Shown here: positions 22,301 through 31,420 of the stretch, piece after piece
How the letters are laid out: each line of letters begins with the position of its first letter
Position numbering within the stretch: the first letter of the stretch is position 1
Source of the DNA: Cyclobacteriaceae bacterium
GTDB lineage: Bacteria > Bacteroidota > Bacteroidia > Cytophagales > Cyclobacteriaceae
DNA: 64,000 nucleotides
Direction of reading: 5' to 3'
NCBI GenBank assembly: GCA_012033595.1
Contig: JAAUQL010000002.1
Location: 48,824 to 112,823, forward strand
The notes under the pieces: generated by a model
What the model saw: only the letters and a program-made list of their open reading frames with translations
Database searches by the model: none
What the model was told of the DNA's origin: nothing
Made by a program: the position numbers and the translations under genes

Positions 22301-22369
22301 CTGGCATTTGCTGGCGATAAAATTTTCGATTAATGTAAAAGACGGAAGTAAGGCCTTGGTTCTTTCCAT
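19352..22369 (-). CDS. Large uncharacterised P-loop ATPase with altered Walker A
   Basis: I do not recognise this ~1,005-residue protein. From the ATG at 22369 (MERTKALLPSFTLIENF) the first ~650 residues are mostly alpha-helical with long charged helices and one hydrophobic stretch (FYRISTVPLLLANVVLKIF, ~150-170). A nucleotide-binding domain starts near residue 690: Walker A-like GEKWSGQTS (698-706) has Gln704 where the invariant Lys is expected. Walker B-like MIIIEN follows at 767-772, then a sensor-like VFWLCSANIYAWEYL. The C-terminus resembles a winged helix (KVFLLYLLIMHDGLSLHHLE). The layout resembles ORC/STAND-type ATPases. It is preceded by a ~280-bp spacer; no partner gene reveals its job. 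Confidence 0.7.
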   Translation of the reverse strand: MERTKALLPSFTLIENFIASKCQQKAAELNDVIKSLAEVNRQMRSELEQLTEPAGSEDFLKTARDYQARKIALLSRYLSVKDEPLFGFDLDKLYIQLDAYLKTVPAKISLEQDQARFFIEPQDAKFTKWVKAYKLSFYRISTVPLLLANVVLKIFGRKQIRVPFWKYRLPLRLLTEQFVKTVIIREIDVEVERFSKALILILKNALDKEQEANKMLIQGQEDQPDHSPTRSDFAIDLSEESTQIAQLVATFGANISSLHSSQSADFLKQQEIAGTLELPLTVIRFRNRSQKQHHIARMLEKTDEGWGHTAFGLMEDWKIDQELFLLILQIRIELLWLKAILHRNKEILLDYLEKSIKVIKKIKTRLHKRLLATGADPAKEIKKELKALDSNLVQPFINPAQEKLLSQDFISSINAFELKIEEYVSRISEKRWLTKFTSYDKPLRSSDLDSFSPFELISYKYLPELREASAITKSRNTRQVGELNQEIGNIANVIAFNINTILESNEIEDTKKEAPRLMEEGMDRSRNKLAAIMESLKTYEKEILGEFDTIVTRFIASTLELTSNENAFNLRIIVTKAKAIQRTVDVKNFLQDKAKWLYAGSRQTYKAQLKRLNQYILPWKRRFGILEHSNLIATELSDFLSEAFNKINSLPVVYQRLYRIQPLTEMNLFTGRKMEMLSLEKAFTSWKDGKYAPTVIIGEKWSGQTSLINFFIDRKTKGTKVIYENRRENLWSAEDFVAAWRTILKQDDLATIDSVIAHINEHCKNTMIIIENIQNYYLRSIRGFEGLHLFVKLISKTYRNVFWLCSANIYAWEYLDKTIELSNYFGYHIKMTAFSDEELRQLIMKKNNISGYKIIFEVGRKNLESKKFMALDEHDKQIFLQNQFFNRLNEFAKGNISLALSYWLLSTKNINEHSIEISDFEPQDFSFISLLNAEKVFLLYLLIMHDGLSLHHLEQILHKPAEKIHLLVIMLLDDGLLVEQNGWYEVNPLIYRHCINMLKSRNLIY

Positions 22370-22652
22370 TGATTGCCCGGTGATGGTAGTGGTGAAAAGA
22401 TATGTGTTAACTAAAGTTGACCTATAAAATTGATATTTCTTTATGAAAAGAAAAAATTTTGGGGCTTTTGGTGCAATGGGCAACCATGATATTCGACCCC
22501 GGGCTAGTCTTTGTCGATCGCATTTATAAAAAAGTTGTGCCTAAAATTATCCGGAAGCTCAGTAGCCCCAAACTCACTTTTCGCTTTCGCGCTCATATTC
22601 AAACACAATACAAAACACTATTTTTTCCTTGAATAACTTCACTCCCATCGCA

Positions 22653-25600
22653 TCAATAAAATATGGTAAAATATCCTTTAACGCTTTTCATCTCATTGCG
22701 TGGTTCGTTGAGCTGCAATTCAAAATAATAGGTACCCGAGGCCAGCAGTTCGTCTCGTAACTTGCCGTCCCAGTCGTTCTTGTAGCCGGTTTTTTCATAG
22801 ATTACCTTGCCCTCTCGGTTCAGGATGGTAAGCCTGCTTCGTGGATAATGTTCAATATTGGAAATAACAAAGTGGGGATTGAAACTATCTGTACCATTGG
22901 GGGTGAAGATATTATAGGTCATGATTTGAGGGACAAAATCGACACAAGTACTGTTAGAAACCGACATGGCACCATGTCCGTCTTTTTCGATGGCCCTGAT
23001 TTCAAAACAATGATCAAAACCTGCATCATTGTCAGCATATGTGTAATACAGATCGGAAGTAGTTCCCACTAGTTTATACCCACTGCTGTCAACATTTACC
23101 CATATTTCGTATCGATCGACCCCATTAGGCCAGTCGGGGTAATTATTCCAACTCAAATGAGCCAGGGTATCTATTTTTTCAATATTTAATAAAATGCTCT
23201 GATGTGTCGCCGTCACCAATCCATCTTCACAATCTTTATTGGTCTCCAGCCTATATTCGTAGCTATGCTGGTTGATGTCCACCGCTTCGTCGGTGTAGCT
23301 GCTTTGCGGAGGTACCAGTGTGGCAATCAGTTGCCAATTTTCCGCTCCCAATTTGGTTCTATACAAAAACAGGTTTTTGGTATAAAAATCAATTTGCGAC
23401 ATTTCCCAATGAATATCTAATGCATTGGGTTTTGAGGTCGATTTGGTAACGTTTACCAGTTCTATTTTTGGTGGCAGCACCACCACTTCCTTCACCAGAC
23501 TCACCCTGGTATCGCTACAAACCGTGCCCGTATCGTAGGCAATAGCAGCAAGGGTATAGGTGCCAGGACACCGGAAAATGTGCGACAGGTTTTGGTTTAC
23601 GCCTATCGTATCAAGTACATCGCCATCTCCAAACGACCAATTGGCAAAACGATACAATTCGTCAACTGCAAGACCGGGTTGCAATGCTTCTCCCAATGCA
23701 AATGTGTCTTGTTGAACCAAAATTTCGCCCGATTGAGACGGATTTCGTTGGATGTACACCAACAAGGTATCGGAAACCCCATCGCATACGGTATCGGTGA
23801 CACTCTGCTGAACAAACCACAACTTGCCCACACCATGCCCCTGCCAATCCATATCAATATTGCTGGTGCCATGCCCAGTGGAGACCTGACCAAAATCGCT
23901 TGCCCAATTGTAGACTGACCCGGTGGTAAAGTAAGTAGTATAGGGCACTGCTGTTATTTGGTTTGAACAAAGGGTATCTGCCCCAAAGGGTGCTTCCGGA
24001 TCGAGCTGCACATTTACCTTTACGGGATATTCGATCGTATCCGACACACAGGCATACCGGTTGGTGGCCAACAGTTGAATCCTGGCATCGCTGTTTGTGC
24101 CTCCCCAGTCTATCCTGGCCGATTTATTTTCCTGCATGGCAAAGGTTCCGCCTTGCACAAACCACTGGTAGGTTTGGGCAAATGCATCTTCGAGCACATA
24201 GACTACATCGGTGGTATTCGGGCACACCGACCTGGGACCAAGCACCCTGGTGTCAGGCTCCAAAATCCGAATGATCTTTCGGGCTACTTCTTCATTGCCC
24301 TTGTCACAATTGCTTTGTCCGGTACTTGCCCTTACCGTCACCAGATATTCGCCTGACCGGGCATACCGGTGCACGACCGTTGTGTCGCTATCGGTGTACA
24401 ATTGCTGGCCGTCACCAAAATCATATTCAAAATTTGTAAACAAGCTATCTGCCTGTGGGCTAAACGTGATATCGCTACCCAGACAGAGACTGTCAATGGG
24501 TGTATTGTCGTTTTGGTCTTTTACGGTAAAATCGATGTTCAAATTACCGAGGCTGGCACCAGTGGCATAGCCAAAAGATTCATTGTTGCCAAAACCATAA
24601 ACATAGGCGATAAAGCCTCCACCAGCCTTAATGGTATGGTTGCCACCTACCGTATTGATGCGGGCGTAGGCATAGTCGCTGTTGGGAACAGACAAAAAGA
24701 AGCACCGATATTTAGTCCGTCGAAGGTGATATCGGATATTTCATCCTTTCTGGTGATGATATTGAGCGAATACCTGGACAGGGTAGCAATGTCGGGGGCA
24801 TTGAAAGTGATTTTTTGCAAAAGCTGTTCATTGGGACTGATCGGAATCAGAAATGGGTCGCCCAGGGTATTGTCGCAGCCCATGGTGCGGCTGTATTGAC
24901 CAACAGAAATTGGCTTGTCCGATTTGATTTGCAACAAGGCCGCAGACAGCAATTTTACAAATTTCCCTTTGTGGAGCACATAGTCCTGGCCATTGGCCGA
25001 GATGTGTGTATCGTTTTCTGTGGCCAATATTTTAATGATATCTCCGCCAATGCGGTTTTCCAAAGGCACCACGATAAATTCCCGTCCAAGGGTATTGGCC
25101 GGGTACATCTGGGCATAGAGGTGGTCGTGACCATTGTCCACACCGCACTCCCCTACCTGGGTGTACATATTGCCGGAATACACCGCAAAATTTTGGCAAC
25201 CGTTTATGTCAGTGGCCGCGATCTGCGTACCCGTGAGGTCGCCTTTGGCACGCAACTGATAGGTCTGGCCTTTGTTTAGCATGACACGAAAGGGCACATC
25301 GGCCGGATTGCCATTCACCGTCGCAGCGGTAGGGTTGATCTCGATTTCTGTCTGATCGTTTATGGCCACAATCAGTAGTTCGGCATCCGAATTTTCATTG
25401 TTGTTGCGGTTGCCATCTTCCCAGTGCGACAGTACAAAGTAGTTGTTTCCCAGCGAGTAGCTTGGGATAATCAATGACATGTCTGCACTGTATTGGCGCT
25501 TGTTCATGGCATAGACACTCACATTTTTTTCAGTTTGTATATGGATCCCTTTGTTTTCTATTTGACCGCTTCCATTGGCCATGCCCAATGCCGTTGGAAT

Positions 25601-25885
25601 CTGAATCTTTTTGGTAACATTGGGATAAACCTCGAAAGGGATGGAAGAAAAAGCAATCTGACCCGGCATATTTACCACACCACTGGTGGTATCATCGGCG
25701 CTGATATACAATTCGAGGATCACCGGATTATTGGTGTTTTGTAGCCAATTGGTGAGATATCCCACCCAAAAATCCTTACCCTCAGTAGATAAGCCCTGCC
25801 CGTAAAGATGGGCAGGAAGCATCGCAAAGCTAAGCACCGACAAAACAAATAGACAGCTCGCAATATTGGGTAGTTTCATGAACAC
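22653..25885 (-). CDS. IgGFc-binding/PKD surface protein with T9SS type B sorting domain (frameshifted)
   Basis: Exported 1,077-residue surface protein (restored). Signal peptide ~1-29 (ending AHLYGQ), then an IgGFc-binding-protein-like N-terminal domain (GKDFWVGYLTNW, ~35-400), PKD-like domains (FEYDFGDGQQLYTDSD; FANWSFGDGDVLDTI), an fn3-like section (DIHWEMSQIDFYTKNLFLYR), and a C-terminal gliding-motility-type/T9SS type B sorting domain (TYNIFTPNGTDSFNPHFVIS, LLASGTYYFELQLNE, KGYFTIFY). The frame breaks at 24694-24698, where five A on the plus strand need a sixth; this restores GASFLSVPNSDYAYARIN. Export to the cell surface by the type IX system is expected. Adhesion is the likely role (inference). 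Confidence 0.88.
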
Positions 25886-26183
25886 TTTCTAAAAATAGGA
25901 AAAAGTCAAATATAAGCTAAAAACACAGACTTGGAGCGTAGCAACGAAGCTTCATGGTCGGTCTACCCTCCGATGGGTACCCTACATCAAAGCAAAAATC
26001 TACATTCAAACTGGATTGTGCCGTGCTTGCAGGCTGTGGGAACTTCCAGATCGTCGGGTTCAGGCTTCCATTTAGTGCTACAGGAAAGGCTCACGGAGTC
26101 AGGTCACCAGGCATTTACACGCACACCCCGGGTACCGCAAATGGAAAAAGAAAAAATGGAACCCGGATAGTCAGTGGCGCCAT
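25886..26183. other. Intergenic, no supported gene
   Basis: About 300 bp between the start of the surface-protein gene and the stop of the ppsR-like gene. Overlapping plus-strand open frames here have no recognisable domain. I see no terminator or promoter strong enough to call. Confidence 0.5.
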
Positions 26184-27038
26184 CTACACCTCATCGCGCT
26201 GCCATTTATCGGCGCCAAACCGATCGGTTAGTATGGTGGTGATATTATTTGCGGTAGATTCTATTGGTTTGTTTGAGACATTCAAAACGGTAAATCCACC
26301 TTTTTCGAAAATCCGCAAGGCATGATCAAGCTCGTCGCGCACCACCCTGCGGTTGATGTAATCGGAGTCACTGTCCATATTAAACTTTAATATACGACTG
26401 GCACGCTGGGCGATCAGGTAAACAATGGAGATATTCAAGCCAAATACACGATTGGGATCGACCTTGAAAAGCGACTCCGGTGGCTCGATACCCAGTACGA
26501 GGGGCACATTAGCTACTTTCCAGCCGAACATGGCCAGGTAAATACTCAATGGCGTTTTGCCGCTTCGTGATACACCGGTAAGGATGATGTCTGCATTTTC
26601 TATTTTTTCGGCATTTTGGCCATCGTCATGAGCCATGGTAAATTCGATGGCGCGTACCCTTCTGAAATATTCGATATTGCGCAAGCGGAAAAGACCCGGC
26701 TGTTCTACCGGTCTGATGTCCAACGTCTGGTCGAGATAGTCTGAAATGCCCCCTACCAAATCGAACTGTGGGATACCCTTGAGCAGGCAGGACTCAATCA
26801 GTGCATTTCTCATCTGCCGGTTGACCATGGTATGCACTATGGCCCCACGGGCTTTCAATACATTGTCGGTGATTTCCGCTATCTGTTTTTCATTGATTAC
26901 TTCAGCTTCTATCACCACCGGAATTTTATTGTCCGGATATTGTATAAGCATGGTTTCCACAATTGTATGCCCAGCTATTCCCTTGCCACCAGAGACCACA
27001 TATATCGGAGGCATATTTTCTTTGTCGCTTGCTGCCAT
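26184..27038 (-). CDS. Kinase/pyrophosphorylase of the PpsR/PDRP (DUF299) family
   Basis: Bifunctional regulator that phosphorylates and dephosphorylates a PEP-forming enzyme (phosphoenolpyruvate synthase or pyruvate, phosphate dikinase) using ADP and Pi. The start at 27038 (MAASDKENMPPIYVVSGG) gives 284 residues, near the family norm. Signatures are VVSGGKGIAGHTI at the N-terminus, EFTMAHDDGQN (~133-142), the P-loop GVSRSGKT (155-162) followed by PLSIYLAMFGWKVANVPLV, and VFGLNISIVYLIAQR. The target enzyme is not in the window, so whether it acts on PPDK or PEP synthase cannot be settled. It lies downstream of glnN behind a terminator. Confidence 0.9.
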   Translation of the reverse strand: MAASDKENMPPIYVVSGGKGIAGHTIVETMLIQYPDNKIPVVIEAEVINEKQIAEITDNVLKARGAIVHTMVNRQMRNALIESCLLKGIPQFDLVGGISDYLDQTLDIRPVEQPGLFRLRNIEYFRRVRAIEFTMAHDDGQNAEKIENADIILTGVSRSGKTPLSIYLAMFGWKVANVPLVLGIEPPESLFKVDPNRVFGLNISIVYLIAQRASRILKFNMDSDSDYINRRVVRDELDHALRIFEKGGFTVLNVSNKPIESTANNITTILTDRFGADKWQRDEV

Positions 27039-27084
27039 ATTGTTTTCAATTAGATCGAAGCTACAAATTGCAAATTTTAAGGCG

Positions 27085-27120
27085 AAAAAAAAGCGGTGGT
27101 TCAACTGAGCCCCCGCTTTC
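27085..27120 (-). terminator. Rho-independent terminator after glnN
   Basis: Read on the minus strand, GAAAGCGGGGG pairs with CCACCGCTTT across a ~10-nt loop and is followed by a run of T. It starts 22 bp past the glnN stop and separates glnN from the ppsR-like gene. Confidence 0.75.
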
Positions 27121-27142
27121 TTTTGATTTTAGCTATGAGATT

Positions 27143-29304
27143 TTAATGTACGAAAAGCATTTCTCTGTATTTGACCAATGGCCAATCTTCATCATCGACA
27201 AACAACTCCAATTTATCCACGTTGTACCTGATCTTGTCAAAGTACTTGTGCTTGATGTTGTTGCAGTATTCAATGGCTTTTTCGCGGCCATCTTCGATTT
27301 TATTGATGCGCTTGCGTTCTTCGATCATGTCGAGTACACCATTTCTCACGCCATCGATATGCTCGCTGATTTTAGTGATCATACTCAGGGTCGATGCGTT
27401 GTCCACCTTAATTTCTTTCAGGCCTTTGGCGGCATCGATCAATTGCATCTGGTATTTTACCGCTGTCGGGATGATATGGTTCAATGCCAGGTCACCGATC
27501 ACACGCGATTCAATTTGCACTTTCATGATGTAATTTTCCCAGAGGATTTCGTTTCTGGCTTCGAGCTCTCTTTCACTTAACACATTGAAAGCGGCAAAAC
27601 TTCTTTGCTTTCTTTGGTGAGGAAAGCGTCCAAAGCTTCCGGCGTGTCTTTGATATTGGCCAAACCTCTTTTTTCTGCTTCTTTTACCCAATCATCAGAA
27701 TATCCGTCACCTTCAAAGATCACTTTTTTAGATTCTTTGATCAGTTTTCGCAGTACTTCAATGATGGCGAGCCTTTTTTCTTTGCCTTTGTCAATGGCAG
27801 CATCTACAGCTTCTTTAAAGTCACTCAGCTGCTTGGCCATGATGGTGTTGAGTACCGTCATTGGCAAGCCCACGTTGGCATTGCTACCCACCGCCCTAAA
27901 CTCAAATTTATTTCCTGTAAAGGCAAACGGAGAGGTACGGTTCCTGTCGGTATTGTCAAGGATGATCTCAGGAATCTTGTCAATGCCCAATTTCATGTAC
28001 ATGTTGTCGCCTTTCTCTATTTTGATGTTCCCGCTGTTTTCTAACTCATCGAGAACCGCGCTGAGCTGCGAGCCAATAAAGGCCGAGATAATTGCCGGAG
28101 GTGCTTCATTGGCACCCAGTCGGAAATCATTGCCTGCAGAAGCAATAGATGCACGGAGTATGCCGGCATATCTATGCACAGCGGCTATGGCATTGACAAA
28201 GAATGTGAGGAAGAGCAAATTTTCTCTGGCACTGCTGCTTGGCTGAAATAGATTGACCCCGGTATTGGTAATCAATGACCAGTTGTTGTGCTTGCCCGAT
28301 CCGTTGATTTTAGCAAATGGCTTTTCGTGGAAAAGTATCGCCAATTCGTGCCTGTCGCCAACCCTGCGCATGACGTCCATCATGAGCATATTATGATCAG
28401 TGGCTACGTTGACTTCTTCAAACAATGGCGCCACTTCAAACTGACTGGGGGCCACTTCATTGTGACGGGTGGTCACAGGTATTCCCAATTTATAGCATTC
28501 CAATTCGAAATCTTGCATAAAAGCAATCACCCTTCGTGGAATAGAGCCAAAATAATGATCGTCGAGCTGCTGGCCTCTTGCAGGAGCATGACCAAACACA
28601 GACCTTCCGCACATTACCAAATCGGGACGTGCATTGAAAAGAGCCTTGTCAATGGCAAAATATTCTTGTTCGCAACCCAAAGATGCTGTCACGGACGATA
28701 TATTCCTGTCAAAATATTTGCAAACCTTGGTTGCTGCTTTGTCCACAGCCTCAATGGCCTTGAGCAAAGGAGCCTTAACGTCAAGCGCTTCGCCGGTATA
28801 TGATACAAACACAGTAGGAATACACAGCGTGGTTCCCCATTTGAACATCGGAGAGCTGGGATCCCAGGCGGTATATCCGCGGGCTTCGAATGTCTGACGA
28901 ATACCTCCTGAAGGGAAAGATGATGCATCGGGCTCTTGTTGTACCAGGGCGCTGCCTTTGAACTTTTCGATACCGCTCATGCTGTCAAAAAAAGAATCAT
29001 GCTTCTCTGCCGTCGAACCAGTGAGGGGTTGGAACCAGTGAGTATAATGGGTAATGCCATTGTCGATGGCCCATGACTTGACAGCCGCAGCTACTGCATT
29101 GGCAATTTCATTACTGATTTTCTTTCCTTTGGCGATGCAGAATTTCACTTCTTTAAACACATCGGGAGCCAGGGTAGCCTGCATTTTTGCAAGATCAAAA
29201 CATGCTTGACCATAATAGTCAGATACCTTGTTGGAGGGTACCTCAGGAAAATGCGGCTGTCTTTTTCCTGCTTCCTGGACGGCGTTGAAACGTAGGTTTG
29301 CCAT
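27143..29304 (-). CDS. glnN: Type III glutamine synthetase (frameshifted)
   Basis: ATP-dependent formation of glutamine from glutamate and ammonium; the large GSIII class (~720 residues) typical of Bacteroidota. The N-terminus MANLRFNAVQEAGKRQPHFP and the catalytic segments THYTHWFQPLTGSTAEKHDS, CEQEYFAID, TRHNEVAPSQFEVAP, NGSGKHNNWSL and FRLGANEAPPAIISAF are diagnostic. The frame breaks at 27596-27599 (four A on the plus strand need a fifth), restoring EVFAAFNVLSERELEARNEI and the normal C-terminus, 720 residues. Loss of an essential nitrogen-assimilation enzyme is unlikely, so the break is probably an error. An upstream -7 box and the nearby amt/porin genes fit an ammonium-assimilation block. 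Confidence 0.96.
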
Positions 29305-29615
29305 ATAAATATTATAGGTTTATTATTAAAAATTATTTCGGCTCAAAAATACACAATATATGCATATTGACATTGAAATGACACAATTATTAGCTTAAAT
29401 AGGTAAATATTTCAAAAATGGTAGTTTATATGGGTGAAAATGGCAGTGAATTGCAAATGGATACAAAATTTATAGGCTTTATTGCTAAATACGTTACACA
29501 TCAAATCCGAATAATCTTAAAACTTTCGCTTTTGGCAAAAAAAGTAAGAAACAGAGACAAAAATCGACCATATCAGTACCCAAAAACAAAAGGCGACTTG
29601 TTTTACCCCTCTTTT
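29305..29615. other. Intergenic region upstream of glnN
   Basis: About 310 bp, AT-rich. It holds the glnN -7 box (29344-29351) near its left end. A 92-codon plus-strand open frame at 29418-29696 runs antisense into the DUF4468-like gene and is not supported. Confidence 0.5.
29344..29351 (-). promoter_or_regulatory. -7 box of glnN
   Basis: On the minus strand this reads TATTTTTG, an exact match to TAnnTTTG, 39 bp before the glnN ATG. A correctly spaced TTG at -33 was not found. Confidence 0.5.
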
Positions 29616-30194
29616 CTACCATTTTTCCATATTGGTATCTTTTCCATTCTCTGTTGTTTCCTGGTGCAGCATCGATTCGTGGAGATGCTGTATTAGCTGA
29701 TGCGATTTTTGCAGCACCTGCACTTTGTAGTAGTTCCAGTTTTTATTGTTGAGCTTTGAAGGTTTGGTTTCCAGGCTTATGACTTTGCCACTAAGGGGCA
29801 CAAATTTCCCATATCGGTTGCGTGCATAGGGCGTAAAATAAAATTCATTGATTTTATACCGGTATTTGCCCGCTTTCATTTCTATGATAAGATGGTAGCT
29901 CACCACCCCATCGATATGCTTTTTTAGCGAGCCAAAGTTGTACACGGTAAAGCTTCCCCGGGTTTTTATTGCTTTTAGGGTATCACTTTGTGGCACAGCA
30001 TCATATTGCGCTTGCTCAGCTTGTATGGAGTTCATAAAAGCATGCGCATTGATAAATAGCTGGTCGAGCGTCATCTCCGGCAGCTCTTCCACCTCTGAGA
30101 GGTAATACCTTTTGTCTTCGTCCAGATAAAAGACATTTTGTTGGGCGAAAGCCGAATGGCTCAGACATATCAATAAAAAAGCGAGTAATCTCAT
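29616..30194 (-). CDS. Exported DUF4468-like protein
   Basis: Exported protein of 192 residues from the ATG at 30194 (MRLLAFLLICLSHSAFAQQ, signal peptide). The core TVYNFGSLKKHIDGVVSYHLIIEMKAGKYRYKINEF with the acidic/aromatic strand order resembles DUF4468 (TBP-like fold), a Bacteroidota envelope family of unknown function. The C-terminus is a basic/His-rich helix (QKSHQLIQHLHESMLHQ). It lies between glnN and the porin gene, in the same direction, but a hairpin separates it from the porin. Confidence 0.6.
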   Translation of the reverse strand: MRLLAFLLICLSHSAFAQQNVFYLDEDKRYYLSEVEELPEMTLDQLFINAHAFMNSIQAEQAQYDAVPQSDTLKAIKTRGSFTVYNFGSLKKHIDGVVSYHLIIEMKAGKYRYKINEFYFTPYARNRYGKFVPLSGKVISLETKPSKLNNKNWNYYKVQVLQKSHQLIQHLHESMLHQETTENGKDTNMEKW

Positions 30195-30230
30195 CGGGTG
30201 AAGCAAATGATTTGGTACATTTTATAAACA

Positions 30231-30269
30231 TATAAAGCCCTGGCCAGACAGGTTGACCAGAGCTTTATA
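30231..30269 (-). terminator. Hairpin/terminator downstream of the porin gene
   Basis: TATAAAGC (30231-30238) can pair with GCTTTATA (30262-30269), extended inside by TGG/CCA. It lies 17 bp past the porin stop; the minus-strand tail is T-rich but interrupted, so this is a moderate call. Confidence 0.5.
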
Positions 30270-30285
30270 AGCGTTTAATGCTAAA

Positions 30286-31314
30286 CTAGAATGCGTAAAC
30301 AGCGGCCAGCAGAAATTGTGAAGCCGAGCCGGTGAGCTGCATATCTTTATCGAGGAACTCGTCCTCATCGGCAGTGTCAAGCCTGAATTCAGGTATAAAT
30401 GTCAATGGTCCCGATTTGATTGGTAATGTAAATGTAAACGAATTGTAGTTGGTGCCATCTTTCCAGGTAAAGTTCTCATATCTCATACCCAGTGCCACAG
30501 CATCGTTGAAAGCATATTGCGGATAGAGGGCTAAACCGGTAAAACCAGCTTCGTCATCGCTGTCCTTAAGTTTAGATATAGCCTTAGCGAAGTTGAGTCC
30601 CAAATAAAATGCATCAGTGATCTGGTATCCTGTGGTGATATCAAATTCGGTCGTAGAGCCAACAGATCCATCAAAATCGCGCGAACCTGTTATCACATTC
30701 AAGTACACATCCCATCCAATTACAGGAGCGACATAAAGCTGCGCGCCAAGATCAGAAACCCCATTCATATCCTGGGTCACATTCCAGTCATTGAAAAGGC
30801 CAACCATCAGAGCAACTCTGTCAGAGAAAGCATAGTCTGCCTTGATACCGGCATTTTGGAACGGACCATTGGTAAACAGATAAGAAGTGGAGTAGTTGAA
30901 GTTACCAGCAGGTGAAATAACCTCATAACCCACGAAAGTACCCATATAACCGCCGGTCAGTGACAATTTATCCGTCAACGCATAAGAAACATAAAGGTTT
31001 TGAATATTGAAACCATATACCGATTGTTCATTTCTTGGTCCAAAAGATATTTCTCCAACAAACGATGCCTTGCCGACTGTTTGCTCGAGAACCAGGTCGA
31101 TCATACCAAGCGAAACAGAGTTTTGCTCGTTGGCGAAACTGGTAGGAATGTTTTCATAACCTGAGAAATCGTACTTAAAATAGGTATCTACCGAGCCGGA
31201 TATCGACAATCCGCCTTCAGTTTCTTCTTCTTCCACCACCACAACTTCATCTTGCGCCATTATAGGCATTACAGAGAGTATAAAAAGGCTAAATAGTAAA
31301 GCTAATTTTTTCAT
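30286..31314 (-). CDS. Outer-membrane porin-like beta-barrel protein
   Basis: Outer-membrane barrel of 342 residues with a cleaved signal peptide (MKKLALLFSLFILSVMPIMAQ). An acidic stretch (DEVVVVEEEETEGG) opens the mature protein. The rest is a series of amphipathic strands (SISGSVDTYFKYDFSG, KASFVGEISFGPR, LYVSYALTDKLSLTGGYMG, and so on) ending SQFLLAAVYAF with C-terminal Phe, a barrel-assembly signal. It lies 106 bp downstream of the ammonium transporter gene on the same strand, with a strong hairpin between. The position suggests an outer-membrane route for ammonium or a nitrogen compound (inference). Confidence 0.85.
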   Translation of the reverse strand: MKKLALLFSLFILSVMPIMAQDEVVVVEEEETEGGLSISGSVDTYFKYDFSGYENIPTSFANEQNSVSLGMIDLVLEQTVGKASFVGEISFGPRNEQSVYGFNIQNLYVSYALTDKLSLTGGYMGTFVGYEVISPAGNFNYSTSYLFTNGPFQNAGIKADYAFSDRVALMVGLFNDWNVTQDMNGVSDLGAQLYVAPVIGWDVYLNVITGSRDFDGSVGSTTEFDITTGYQITDAFYLGLNFAKAISKLKDSDDEAGFTGLALYPQYAFNDAVALGMRYENFTWKDGTNYNSFTFTLPIKSGPLTFIPEFRLDTADEDEFLDKDMQLTGSASQFLLAAVYAF

Positions 31315-31367
31315 TTCAATAAATTTTAGTTTGTAAATATTTGGTTTAGAAAAGTTTTGTTTTGTTT

Positions 31368-31403
31368 AATCTCCCCACATATCCCCCGATTTGTGGGGAG
31401 ATT
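31368..31403 (-). promoter_or_regulatory. Perfect 12-bp hairpin between amt and the porin gene
   Basis: AATCTCCCCACA (31368-31379) and TGTGGGGAGATT (31392-31403) form a perfect stem with a 12-nt loop, 54 bp before the porin ATG and 17 bp after the amt stop. No clean T-run follows on the minus strand, so it is more likely an attenuator or RNA-processing/stability element than a full terminator. Confidence 0.65.
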
Positions 31404-31420
31404 AAAAATACTTTGAGGTT

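Noticed and set aside
25931..26325. Overlapping plus-strand frames between the surface-protein and ppsR-like genes
   Set aside because: They run into the antisense of the ppsR-like gene and have no domain.
29418..29696. 92-codon plus-strand frame upstream of glnN
   Set aside because: Overlaps the DUF4468-like gene antisense and covers promoter DNA; no family character.
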